The position numbers and the translations under genes were made by a program. The notes beneath the pieces were generated by a model. The model saw nothing but the letters and a program-made list of their open reading frames with translations. It had not been told where the DNA came from and made no database searches. Shown piece after piece: positions 1 to 7,044 of a stretch of 16,903 nucleotides of DNA. Every line of letters begins with the position of its first letter. Positions within the stretch are counted from its first letter, which is position 1. The stretch covers positions 1 to 16,903 of the forward strand of contig PWHN01000079.1 of NCBI GenBank assembly GCA_003554945.1, given 5' to 3'. The stretch is from a bacterium (GTDB taxonomy: Bacteria > T1Sed10-126).

Positions 1-31
1 GAGCCGGCAGGATTAAATTTAATCGACGCAG
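1..31 (-). CDS. possible 5' end of a gene leaving the window (CTG start)
   Basis: On the minus strand a strong Shine-Dalgarno, GAGGAGG (about 39-45), sits 7-8 nt before an open frame that would begin with CTG at 31-29 and read MRRLNLILPA to the window edge. It follows the membrane-protein gene in the same direction, so it could be the next gene of that operon. No ATG, GTG or TTG is available at the right spacing. The alternative is a start lost by a small indel in the T-run after the Shine-Dalgarno. Only about ten codons are visible, so no function can be given. Confidence 0.2.
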   Translation of the reverse strand, partial: MRRLNLILPA

Positions 32-187
32 AAAAAAACCTCCTCAGAAGATTTTAGAAGTAGGCGATATCTACAATGTTAACAAAAATTTTTGACTGAC
101 TTTCATAAGAAGTATTATTTTTCCACCGTTGTCGTCCAGTAGAAAAAACAGGACCAAAAATTTAGCAATAAACTAACCATAATAGCC
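32..187. other. intergenic region, no supported gene
   Basis: AT-rich spacer downstream of the membrane-protein gene. The minus strand contains only two very short ATG frames (21 and about 11 codons), both closed by stops and without good ribosome binding sites. No GC-rich hairpin followed by a T-run is seen, so the upstream operon may read through. Confidence 0.4.
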
Positions 188-697
188 TTATGCCGGCCAA
201 ATAATTAGAAAAAATATTGTCAGCACAAAAAACAAATAAGCCAGATTAAATTTTTTGAGGACTTCAACCCTCTGCTGACCGGGGGAACTACAGTCGCGAA
301 AAAATAACCTCATTTCAAGTAGAAATTCATGGTAGCAGACAAAAATCATGAGCCAGAAAGTATGCTGTAATAAGGGCTCATACTGGCCGGCGAGGACTTG
401 CAGCAAATCATCATAATACAACTCTTCAATCATAAGAATTAAATTTGAGCCAGAAATCAAAAGAGGAAAAAAGGCGGATATAACCAGACCGCGAATAAAA
501 TTCTGAAAGCAAGGTTTAACGAGCAGCAGAACCACAACCGGCAGCAAATGTATGGAGAGAAAGACACCGAAAATTTGTTCCGCCGTCTCAAAACCTCCGG
601 TTACCAGCAAATAAAACCAGTTGTAGAGTATAAATCCTGACAGGATCATCAAAATAGTCGCTGAAAACCAGTGTGGTTTACGTAAATATAATTTCAT
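188..697 (-). CDS. small integral membrane protein of unknown function
   Basis: The 169-residue protein is almost entirely hydrophobic, with about five predicted membrane segments (roughly residues 10-32, 43-61, 68-90, 112-130 and 150-168). It starts with a short basic N-terminus (MKLYLRKPHW). I do not recognise the family. Its ATG overlaps the TGA stop of the DUF58 gene (ATGA at 697-694), so the two are almost certainly translationally coupled. DUF58 operons often carry further membrane proteins (transglutaminase or vWA types), but this one is too short for those and has no visible soluble domain. No catalytic motif is evident. With the upstream DUF58 gene damaged, its expression may be impaired. 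Confidence 0.75.
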   Translation of the reverse strand: MKLYLRKPHWFSATILMILSGFILYNWFYLLVTGGFETAEQIFGVFLSIHLLPVVVLLLVKPCFQNFIRGLVISAFFPLLISGSNLILMIEELYYDDLLQVLAGQYEPLLQHTFWLMIFVCYHEFLLEMRLFFRDCSSPGQQRVEVLKKFNLAYLFFVLTIFFLIIWPA

Positions 698-1980
698 AAC
701 GTTGAAGCTAATTTAGCAAAGATTTTAGTTAACTTGTTTTCATGCGGATCCCATGAAATCTTTTTAACGCCAGCGCCCATTTTATTCAATTTAATTTGAT
801 GATCTATTTTTTGAAAAGAGGTTACCACTTCTTGAATTTTCTCGTCCGTGCTAGCTGTAGTGGGTGATAATTCAACCAGTATAACTCCATCGGCTGTACG
901 CGGCTTGCCACTGTGGTGGACTAATTTTTGAAGTCCTCCCCGAAGCTCACTAATATCTTTGTCAATAAAAGTAATTACATAACTAACCGGACGTTCCCCT
1001 AAAAAGTAAGCTCTACTGCGCTGAATAGCATTGGCCAGAGAAACCACCGAAGTAGATTTTTGTGACGGCTTCAGTTTAAGAAGCTCATCATTTATCTTGT
1101 GAAGCTGCTTATTACTGCTTTTAGGAGGCAAAAGCTGAAAGTGGTCGCAGCCAAAACTTGAATACCCAACTCGACAGGAGTTACCAAGGTACATTCTAAC
1201 CAGTGCCGTTACAACTTCACTGGCATAATCTATACGCCTGGCACTCACGTAAGGCCGCCACATCTTTCTGCAGGTGTCCAGATAAATCCACACGAGTTTT
1301 CGGCCCGCACGTTCGTATTCGTTAACAACTGGTTTTATTCCTTCGGAAGTAATATTTCTGGCAGTCGCCTGCCAGTTTATATACTTGTATGAGTCTCCAT
1401 ATTGATAATCACGCAGTTCCCGAAATTCCATCGTCCGCAGACCCAGCTGCGCTTTAGCCCCCTCGGGAAGCGGCAGTCTTGACTGCGCTGTGGAGTCATT
1501 AATTTTATGGATAAATCTCTTCCGGGGATGAATTTTTATCTCTGGTATGGGAAGAACCTTAGTATCTTTCTGATAAAACAGAGGGAAAACAGACATTCCG
1601 CCCGCTTCCATTACGATGTTATCCGCCCGTCCAATATGACGAGCCATTATTTTTTTTGTTACCGTTAAAGAATTATCAAAGTAACTTACCCATTTGCTGA
1701 AAATTTTATCACTCAGTTCACTAACCTGAACGGGCCAGGTTAGATTTAGGTAAAAAATACCGAGACCATCATTTAAATCAATATGAATTGTATAGTTAAT
1801 TTTGTCGCCAAGTTGCAGATAAATTGACTCCTGTGGCATAGTGATATCCTGGATTGATTTAGGTGAGAAAATCCAGCCAAGAAAAAAAAGGCAGCAGGCA
1901 CCATACAAATAACTAAAAACCATGGGTTAAGGGTTAAGATGCCCAGAACACCCAGAGAGATTACCCAGCCAATAAGTATC
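694..1980 (-). pseudogene. DUF58 (vWA-like) protein, 5'-truncated and probably frameshifted
   Basis: The main frame (ATG at 1923 to TGA at 694, 409 codons) has the DUF58 signature near residues 166-190: a FRELRDYQYGD segment followed by INWQATAR. A vWA-like strand with LDTCRKMW follows at about 215-222. DUF58 proteins are membrane-anchored and usually partner a MoxR AAA ATPase, which is absent here. A typical pair of N-terminal membrane helices is only partly in this frame. The better match (GWVISLGVLGILTLN, then WFLVICMVPAAFFF) lies in another minus-strand frame upstream and fuses sensibly only if one base is gained or lost in the 8-T tract (plus 1882-1889). Upstream of about 1980-1990 the similarity stops at the IS21 fragment, so the native start is gone. 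The ATG at 1923 could still give a shortened protein. The family call is firm; the degree of damage is inferred. Confidence 0.7.
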
Positions 1981-1989
1981 CGGCCAGAG

Positions 1990-2808
1990 ATGAGTGAAGG
2001 GCGCCTGAGAGAGTTGTGCAAAGAGCTACGTGTTGGTGATTTAACCGATTTAGTAGAAGAGGTAGAATATGAAAATCGCCGGCAGTATTTGACTGAAATA
2101 CTTGAGGAGGCTCTGAAACAGCGGCGGCACCGGAGAATCCAGAGATATATTAAAAGAGCTGGATTTCCAAAAGTGAAAACGCTTGATAATTACACTTTTG
2201 AACCAATTAATTTTCCGGCTGGAATTACCCAAGATGAACTTTTGAATCTTGAATTTGTGGACTCGACCCGAAATTTATTAATGCTTGGTTCGGTGGGAAC
2301 TGGGAAAACCCATCTGGCGATTGCCCTTGGGGTCAAGGGCTGTCAAAATGGTCCTAAAGTGCAGTTTTTCAGGGCGGCTGACTTGACCAGACAGCTAAAG
2401 AAGAAACATCAGAAAGGAACAGTCGACCGTTTGATGAAGAAGATCGCCGATGCTGATATTTTTATTCTGGATGAACTGGGATATGTGCCTTTTGACAAAA
2501 GAGGGTCTCAGCTTTTGTTTAACGTAATTTCTCGAAGTTACGAACAGCAAAGTTTGATAGTAACCTCGAATCTTGAGTTTGGTCGCTGGGATGAGATGTT
2601 TGGTGATGATCGTCTAACTGCTGCCCTGGTAGATCGGTTGGTTCATCATGCTCATATACTGGCATTTTCCGGTGAAAGTTATCGCTTGCAGCAGGCAATG
2701 ACGGAGGTGGGAAAAGAAAAAAATAAAAGGAGATTTATTTGGTGGTTGAAAGAGTTAAACCAACCTAAAATCACGAGCAAAACCCCAGGATGTCTACTGT
2801 ATTTTTAG
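1990..2808 (+). CDS. istB: IstB-like ATPase of an IS21-family element
   Basis: Encodes the AAA+ helper ATPase that assists the IstA transposase in IS21 transposition. From the ATG at 1990 (MSEGRLREL) it is 272 residues. It has a basic helical N-terminus, Walker A GSVGTGKT at about residues 100-107, Walker B ILDELGY at about 159-165, sensor-like VTSNLEF and a final GESYRL motif. The upstream in-frame ATG at 1939 was rejected because its extra 17 codons are antisense to the DUF58 remnant. Usual IstB proteins end shortly after GESYRL. Here the frame runs about 30 residues further into the IS end, and a one-base shift in the A-rich run near 2711-2727 would give an immediate TAA. Without istA it cannot act alone and may be expressed only fortuitously. 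Confidence 0.9.
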   Translation: MSEGRLRELCKELRVGDLTDLVEEVEYENRRQYLTEILEEALKQRRHRRIQRYIKRAGFPKVKTLDNYTFEPINFPAGITQDELLNLEFVDSTRNLLMLGSVGTGKTHLAIALGVKGCQNGPKVQFFRAADLTRQLKKKHQKGTVDRLMKKIADADIFILDELGYVPFDKRGSQLLFNVISRSYEQQSLIVTSNLEFGRWDEMFGDDRLTAALVDRLVHHAHILAFSGESYRLQQAMTEVGKEKNKRRFIWWLKELNQPKITSKTPGCLLYF

Positions 2809-2883
2809 ATGTCCAAACACTGTATTTTTAGATGTCCAAACACTGTATTTTTAGATGTCCAAACACTGTATTTTTAGATGTCC
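2796..2883. repeat. tandem array of a 23-bp unit, four copies, at the IS21 end
   Basis: Copies start at 2796, 2819, 2842 and 2865. The first three are identical 23-bp units and the fourth matches for its first 19 bases before changing to GTTGACA. Each copy carries the core ACTGTATTTTTAGATGTCC and is joined to the next by AAAC. IS21-family ends are known to carry several copies of a transposase-binding sequence, which is the most economical explanation. The array overlaps the last codons of istB and supplies the new 3' end of the mgsA frame on the other strand. Confidence 0.85.
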
Positions 2884-3231
2884 GTTGACAGCACTGGCGA
2901 TATTAGTGGCCAGGGGAACATTGTGAACGTCACAGACCCGCAAGAGAGCAGAGACGTCCGGCTCATGTGGTTGTGCGGTCAGGGGGTCTCGCAAAAATAT
3001 AACAGCATCGATTAATCCCCTGGCTATTTCAGCGCCAATCATCTGATCGCCTCCGTGGGGGCCCGAATTAACTCTTTCTATTTTAAGTCCCGTTTCATCT
3101 ATCAACCGTTTCCCCGTCGTCCCCGTGGCAATCAGGCTACATTTTGCTAACTTTGCCCTGTATTTTTTGGTCAAATCTATAAGCTCAGGTTTTTTCTTGT
3201 CGTGAGCAACCAACGCTACTCTACAGCTCAT
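2853..3231 (-). pseudogene. mgsA: methylglyoxal synthase, 3' end replaced by IS21 sequence
   Basis: Methylglyoxal synthase converts dihydroxyacetone phosphate to methylglyoxal plus phosphate in the cytosol, relieving triose-phosphate build-up. The start at 3231 is chosen because AGGGAG lies 6 nt before this ATG, giving [14 protein letters not shown]. Family hallmarks are present: TGTTGKR at 37-42, [11 protein letters not shown] with catalytic Asp62, and [15 protein letters not shown] with Asp82, His89 and Asp92. The homology ends at LATNIASA (about residue 114). The last 12 residues ([12 protein letters not shown]) and the TAA come from the IS end and its repeats. Homologues carry roughly 20-30 more residues there, so the C-terminal helix is missing. 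All active-site residues remain, so residual activity is possible. The stop belongs to the second-last repeat copy. Confidence 0.85.
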
Positions 3232-3299
3232 AACCATCTCCCTTTCGGCCTTTCTTATATTTGATAGTTCTATTGAAATCCTTACTGAAGACAGGCTAC

Positions 3300-3638
3300 T
3301 CAGTAACCTAATTCGTCGAACTTGGCGGCAAGGATGAAATCGTTCCTCGACAGACCGTCGATAGCGTGTGTCCATATTGTCATGGTCACTCGGTTGTAGT
3401 TGAGGAGGATGGTAGGATGATGTGCTTCCTCCCCGGCTATTTCACCGGCCTGATTCATAAATTCAAGAGCCTCGACGAAATCATCCAGGGGATATGATTT
3501 TTCTATCTTCAGTATACCGTCTTCCCCAACCAGGTCTCAATCCTCTACCCCGGCCAGCTGTTCACGAGCTTCGGCTTCAGTCATGGGCTCGATTCCACCT
3601 GAACATGGTTCACAAGATTCATCCGCTAACTTACTCAC
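3300..3638 (-). pseudogene. pterin-4a-carbinolamine dehydratase with an in-frame TGA
   Basis: Members of this family (PhhB/DCoH type) dehydrate 4a-hydroxytetrahydrobiopterin. In bacteria without aromatic amino acid hydroxylases they are linked to pterin or molybdopterin metabolism. Translation from GTG at 3638, which has GGAGGTG upstream, reads MSKLADESCEPC and reaches a TGA at codon 34 (3539-3537). The same frame then continues with perfect family similarity to a second TGA at 3302-3300. It includes [17 protein letters not shown] and [18 protein letters not shown], which hold the conserved His-His-Pro, Tyr and Asp of the active site. The interrupted context is VED*DL, where homologues commonly have Trp, so one TGG-to-TGA change explains it. 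The gene lies 68 bp upstream of mgsA on the same strand and was probably co-transcribed. A sequencing error is the main alternative. Confidence 0.8.
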
Positions 3639-3656
3639 GGCTGTTCACCTCCGGTT

Positions 3657-3670
3657 AATCAAATTTGATT
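3657..3670. promoter_or_regulatory. 14-bp perfect palindrome upstream of the dehydratase gene
   Basis: AATCAAATTTGATT is perfectly self-complementary. It lies directly upstream of the Shine-Dalgarno of the pterin dehydratase gene, downstream of a weak promoter-like pair on the minus strand (TTGGTA at 3722-3717 and TAAGAT at 3698-3693, spacing 18). The position would suit an operator overlapping the transcript start. No regulator is known and the AT-rich composition makes chance plausible. Confidence 0.3.
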
Positions 3671-3753
3671 GGGAAGTTTGACTACATGTCGTATCTTACA
3701 TTTTTTAGTGAGTTATTACCAATGTTTATCTCCCTCAGGAAAAGGTTACGCCC

Positions 3754-3785
3754 ATCTTGAATTTTTAACGGTTTCCATTCAAGAT
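3754..3785. repeat. inverted repeat in the 3639-3927 intergenic region
   Basis: The arms ATCTTGAA (3754-3761) and TTCAAGAT (3778-3785) are perfect complements separated by 16 bases. They lie about 140 bp upstream of the hydrolase start. No T-run follows on either strand, so a rho-independent terminator is not supported. It could be an operator or an RNA hairpin in a leader. The rest of this 289-bp gap is AT-rich with no gene. A TATAAT at 3814-3819 lacks a convincing -35 partner. Confidence 0.35.
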
Positions 3786-3927
3786 CTATGAAAATCAATT
3801 ACGAAGCTTGATCTATAATCACGACCAGTAAATTCAAACTCATAATGCCAGTGTAGGTGCCAAATAATTACGATACAATTAAACCCAAACTAATTATAGC
3901 CAAAAACAGAGCATTCAAGGAGTTATT

Positions 3928-4947
3928 ATGGAAAAAGATGAAACACTGACAGAATTAAATGCATTTGAGCCTTCAGATTTTGAACCGGCCTGGTGGCTCC
4001 CCGGCGGTCACCTGCAGACAATCGGGGGCTGGCTTTGCCGCCACTTCACTGGGATTGATTACAGCCGCGAGAAACTGGAACTACCCGACGGTGATTTTCT
4101 TAATCTCGACATCCATCCTTCTAACTACAAAGCCCGGAGAAAAGAAGCTTACCGGGCAATCGCTGTCCTCGTTCATGGTCTCGAAGGATCATCGCGATCG
4201 GGCTATATTCAACAACTGGCCAGTCGCCTGACGAAGGAAAATATACTAACCGTAGCGATGAATCTACGCAGTTGCGGGGGTGAGATGAACGACAAAAACC
4301 GGTTTTACTGCGCTGGAGACAGCGACGACCTGGCCGCGGTCGTGGACTGGTATGCCAACAGTTTCCCCAATACTCCGCTCCTGGCCGCAGGCTTCTCCCT
4401 TGGCGGCGTCTTACTTCTAAAATACCTGGGCGAACGGAAGGAAAATACCAAGTTGAAAGCAGCAGCGGGTGTCTCGATACCCCTTAATTTAGACCTGGGA
4501 ATGCAACAGATAGAAACCGGTTTCCCCCGGCTTTACAACAAGTATTTCACCCACTACCTGCGCCGGAAAGGCCGTAACAAGCTGAAGTCAGACCGGTATC
4601 AATTGCCAGTGGAGAGTTTAAATGAACTTGATGATATACGTGAGTTTGACGAGAGGATCACCGCTCCGCTTTGCGGTTATGATAGCGCAAGGGATTATTA
4701 CAGCTCATGCAGTGCGAACAATTTCATTCCGGATATACAAACTCCAACCTTACTCATTCAGGCACACTCGGATCCCCTGATCGCCTGGGATCAGTCGATA
4801 CTGGACCAAGTTAAAACATCACGCTTCGTCCGGCTGCTCGAATTAAATGAAGGTGGGCACATGGGCTTTGTGGCCGGAAAAATCCCGCTCCGTCCCCATT
4901 ACTGGCTTGAAGAAGAACTGACCCGCTTCTTCGCTGAAGTCTGTTAA
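3928..4947 (+). CDS. yheT: YheT-family alpha/beta hydrolase
   Basis: A 339-residue cytosolic hydrolase of the YheT (COG0429) type, whose physiological substrate is not established in most bacteria (esters or acyl groups are presumed). The family signature PAWWLPGGHLQTI is at residues 20-32. The strand-turn VLVHGLEGSS at 80-89 supplies the oxyanion region. The nucleophile elbow GFSLGG has Ser157, and the remaining triad members are probably Asp282 (HSDPLI) and His311 (EGGHMGF). The length is typical. The start has a strong AAGGAG 5-6 nt upstream and begins MEKDETLTEL. It stands alone on the plus strand, convergent with the tautomerase gene 35 bp away, so it is likely monocistronic. Nothing suggests damage, unlike the genes to its left. 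Confidence 0.88.
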   Translation: MEKDETLTELNAFEPSDFEPAWWLPGGHLQTIGGWLCRHFTGIDYSREKLELPDGDFLNLDIHPSNYKARRKEAYRAIAVLVHGLEGSSRSGYIQQLASRLTKENILTVAMNLRSCGGEMNDKNRFYCAGDSDDLAAVVDWYANSFPNTPLLAAGFSLGGVLLLKYLGERKENTKLKAAAGVSIPLNLDLGMQQIETGFPRLYNKYFTHYLRRKGRNKLKSDRYQLPVESLNELDDIREFDERITAPLCGYDSARDYYSSCSANNFIPDIQTPTLLIQAHSDPLIAWDQSILDQVKTSRFVRLLELNEGGHMGFVAGKIPLRPHYWLEEELTRFFAEVC

Positions 4948-4982
4948 CAAAGCCAATCGTTCAAGTTATAACTGTTCCCGGT

Positions 4983-5321
4983 TCAGAAAGTCCCGCCGCC
5001 CCAGCCCCACATTGCGCCAGACGAGTTGGCAAAATCAATGTAAATCCTGTCCTGCTCTATGCCCAGTTCCTCCTCCACGAAATCGCAGATAAACTCAGAA
5101 AGTTCCCCGGTGATAGATTGATCTAAACCGATACTCTTGAGCGATATGAAAGCAGTCTTTTCCGTGCTGCCGGCAAAAGTCATCGTTACTTCTGGCTGCA
5201 GGGCCGTCATAATGTAGGACTCAGGCTTGCCCAGCCTAACCGACATCTCCGCCGATAATTTCTGCAAAAATTTTTCTTCGTCCTCAACCGACTCGTTAGT
5301 CTGAACCTCAACGTAAGGCAT
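4983..5321 (-). CDS. MIF-family tautomerase
   Basis: A 112-residue member of the macrophage migration inhibitory factor/phenylpyruvate tautomerase family, which uses an N-terminal proline as catalytic base. The ATG at 5321 is preferred to the in-frame GTG at 5330: AGGGAG lies 8 nt before it but abuts the GTG, and only this start places Pro2 (MPYVEVQTN) as the mature N-terminus. Family landmarks follow: LGKPESYIMTALQP, SLKSIGLD, a helix, then GIEQDRIYIDFANSSGAMWGWGGGTF, matching the MIF C-terminus. The natural substrate cannot be told from sequence. It lies about 70 bp downstream of the group B hydrogenase on the same strand with no clear terminator between them, so it may be the last gene of that transcript. 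That link is inference. Confidence 0.88.
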   Translation of the reverse strand: MPYVEVQTNESVEDEEKFLQKLSAEMSVRLGKPESYIMTALQPEVTMTFAGSTEKTAFISLKSIGLDQSITGELSEFICDFVEEELGIEQDRIYIDFANSSGAMWGWGGGTF

Positions 5322-5391
5322 AAAAATCACTCCCTGTAAAAATAGTTAGCTTGCTTTATGATCTATTTCCTCACTTGTGTCTTCCAACTTT

Positions 5392-6804
5392 TTACGAATT
5401 CGCTTCCGCTCGAATTTCTTCGATGAAGTCGGACAGCTTGTTTTTAGTAATTCGGGGGTTAGTGATGGTACACGGCCCACCAATGCAACCGTTCTCACAG
5501 GCCATTCCCTCAATAAAATCAGCCTCTTCGACCATTTTCTTGAGTTTCGAGGTCATGTTATTTTCAATGCCGTTTACTTTGTCGGTCTCAAAATCACCGG
5601 GCTCATCGAGAAAGTTTTGGATTGATTCTGTCAAACCACCCGACTTTGCGAACAGCCAGCCCCTGTAATCTCCCGCCACGTCGGGTGCAGTCTCTTCGCA
5701 GGAAGAGACGTCCACCTCCTTCGCTGCCAGCATACTGGCAAGCTCCTCGTAAGTAAGAACGTAATCTATCTCGCTTGTCTCGGCCTCCTGCTTTTTGCTT
5801 ATACAAGGTCCTATAAAAACAAGCTTCTCACCAGATTTTTTGTCTTGGCCAGCCGCTCTCATCGGGCTGGCGGTTTCTGAAATGTTCTCCTTAAACTCGG
5901 GAACAATCTTTTCAACGTAGTAAACCCAGGAGGGACAACAGGAAGAAAGTAGGGTCCCCACGTTTTCCTCCAGCTCCCCGGCCTCCTTTCCCGCCGTTTT
6001 CTCAGCGTAGCTGGCCAGTTCATAAACCTTATCAAATCCTATTTCCTTTAGCGCCGTAGTAAGTTCAGGTACTGTGGCCTTCACCGAAAACTGGGCGACG
6101 ATGGACGGGGCCAGCAAGGCGGTTAATTTTTCGCCTTGCTTCAAATCCTTTATCACCGACATCATATCCGATTTTTCCACGATTGCCCCAAACGGACATC
6201 CGGCCAGACAGCGGCCGCAAAGAATGCAGAGATCGTAATCTATTTGTGCTATCCCCTCCTCGTCCGTCTCGATAGCTTCAACCGGACAGGCGTCTTCGCA
6301 GGGACGGTTTACATGGATGATAGCGTTGAAAGGACAATTTTTAACGCAGAGTCCACACTCCACGCAGTCGTCTTCATCGATCTTTGCCCGCTCGTTTTCA
6401 ATTGTAATTGCGTCTTTCGGGCAGTTCAAAGCACAGGGATGAGCCAAACAGTGCTGGCAGGCCTCAGTAACGTAATAGCGCTGCTGTGGACAGCCGTTGC
6501 AGGCCTCTCCCAGGACAGATAATGGCGGCAGATCGTCGACATTGCCCTCAATGAAATCCTTGTAGGTATTTAGCCAGGATACGTTCTTGTATTCCTCGTG
6601 ATCCAGATTCAGGAGAATTTTTATCCGGTCGTTTGTTATCTCCCGGTCGTGGTACACACAACACCTGAAAGGCTGGGCCTCGTCGGGAGTAATCTTTTCG
6701 GCAATATCCCGGATATCCTCCCGCAGGCTACCCTCAAACATTTTTTTGGAAATAAGAGTCAGTATTTTACGCTTGATTATCTCAATTTCGGTACTGTAGC
6801 TCAT
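5392..6804 (-). CDS. [FeFe] hydrogenase, group B type
   Basis: A 470-residue enzyme predicted to exchange electrons between ferredoxin-like clusters and protons/H2 at an H-cluster. A helical N-terminus leads to Cys-rich segments (C102, C105, C116, C119, C124, C128) and then ferredoxin repeats with CVECGLCVKNCP at 147-158 and CILCGRCLAGCP at 193-204. H-cluster motifs follow: L1 SSCCPSW (287-293, with both Cys), L2 IGPCISKK (331-338) and L3 GMACENGCIGGPC (433-445). Retention of the second L1 cysteine, the proton-relay residue in catalytic enzymes, fits an active hydrogenase. The L2 Gly-Pro-Cys and L3 Gly-Gly-Pro are usual for group B. The Shine-Dalgarno AGGAG precedes the ATG, and a [2Fe-2S] gene ends 6 bp upstream. 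The gene resembles hfsD of clostridial hfs loci. H2 uptake versus production is not decided by sequence. Confidence 0.88.
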   Translation of the reverse strand: MSYSTEIEIIKRKILTLISKKMFEGSLREDIRDIAEKITPDEAQPFRCCVYHDREITNDRIKILLNLDHEEYKNVSWLNTYKDFIEGNVDDLPPLSVLGEACNGCPQQRYYVTEACQHCLAHPCALNCPKDAITIENERAKIDEDDCVECGLCVKNCPFNAIIHVNRPCEDACPVEAIETDEEGIAQIDYDLCILCGRCLAGCPFGAIVEKSDMMSVIKDLKQGEKLTALLAPSIVAQFSVKATVPELTTALKEIGFDKVYELASYAEKTAGKEAGELEENVGTLLSSCCPSWVYYVEKIVPEFKENISETASPMRAAGQDKKSGEKLVFIGPCISKKQEAETSEIDYVLTYEELASMLAAKEVDVSSCEETAPDVAGDYRGWLFAKSGGLTESIQNFLDEPGDFETDKVNGIENNMTSKLKKMVEEADFIEGMACENGCIGGPCTITNPRITKNKLSDFIEEIRAEANS

Positions 6805-6810
6805 AGCTCT

Positions 6811-7044
6811 CTACTCCTGGTTCAGAATATTTTTAAGCTTCTCGATAGTAACGTCGTCATGTATCTCCTCGTCTATCTCGACGATGGGAGCCTCATAGTC
6901 GGCCTGATTGCAGTAGTCCAGGCAGCTGGGGGTCTCCAGCTCAAAATCACGGTTGGATTTTTCCAACTGCTCCTCCAGGAAATTATACAGATCCGCTCCC
7001 CCCATCAGGTGACAACAGGTTCCAAGACATATTCTTATCTTCAT
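6811..7044 (-). CDS. thioredoxin-like [2Fe-2S] ferredoxin
   Basis: A 77-residue protein of the NuoE/thioredoxin-like [2Fe-2S] fold, presumably an electron-transfer partner of the adjacent hydrogenase. Four cysteines in the family spacing bind the cluster: C6 and C11 (CLGTCC, C-x4-C, followed by Gly) and C41 and C45 (CLDYC, C-x3-C). C10 is an extra cysteine. It is very acidic, with almost no sequence beyond the fold. It starts with MKIRICLGT behind an AGGGG site and ends 6 bp before the group B hydrogenase, so co-translation is likely. It is the first gene after a 246-bp gap containing a strong inverted-repeat element, so the pair may have its own promoter or be set apart by RNA processing. 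Confidence 0.82.
   Translation of the reverse strand: MKIRICLGTCCHLMGGADLYNFLEEQLEKSNRDFELETPSCLDYCNQADYEAPIVEIDEEIHDDVTIEKLKNILNQE

Larger units (their letters stand above)
1985..2890 (+). mobile_element. IS21-family insertion sequence fragment (istB plus one end)
   Basis: The fragment contains a complete istB and, downstream, an array of 23-bp repeats closing with GTTGACA at 2884-2890. Read from the other strand this terminus begins TGTCAACGG, fitting the TG..CA ends and multiple terminal repeats known for IS21-family elements. No istA transposase gene and no matching left end are present. At the left, istB abuts the remnant of a DUF58 gene near 1980-1990. At the right, the terminus interrupts mgsA exactly after the conserved LATNIASA region. 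The element therefore appears to have lost its left half by deletion or recombination after insertion. The left boundary is uncertain by about ten bases. No target duplication can be identified because only one end remains. Confidence 0.75.

Noticed and set aside
1939-1989. Longer istB start at the ATG at 1939
   Set aside because: The extra codons are antisense to the DUF58 remnant and are not IstB-like. Family similarity begins at MSEGRLREL.
1773-2021. Separate 82-residue membrane protein on the minus strand
   Set aside because: Its hydrophobic half is the N-terminus of the DUF58 protein in another frame, and its first residues are antisense to istB. It is better explained as part of the broken gene.
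2796-2883. Short direct repeats resembling a CRISPR array
   Set aside because: The copies are contiguous 23-bp units with no variable spacers, no cas genes are nearby, and the array ends in an IS21 terminus.
3537-3539. TGA read as Trp or selenocysteine (recoding)
   Set aside because: Other genes in the window end with TGA, no SECIS-like hairpin is evident after the codon, and the expected residue is Trp. A point mutation or sequence error is simpler.
3814-3819. TATAAT as the -10 box for the hydrolase gene
   Set aside because: No acceptable -35 hexamer lies 16-18 bp upstream, and such hexamers are frequent in AT-rich spacers.
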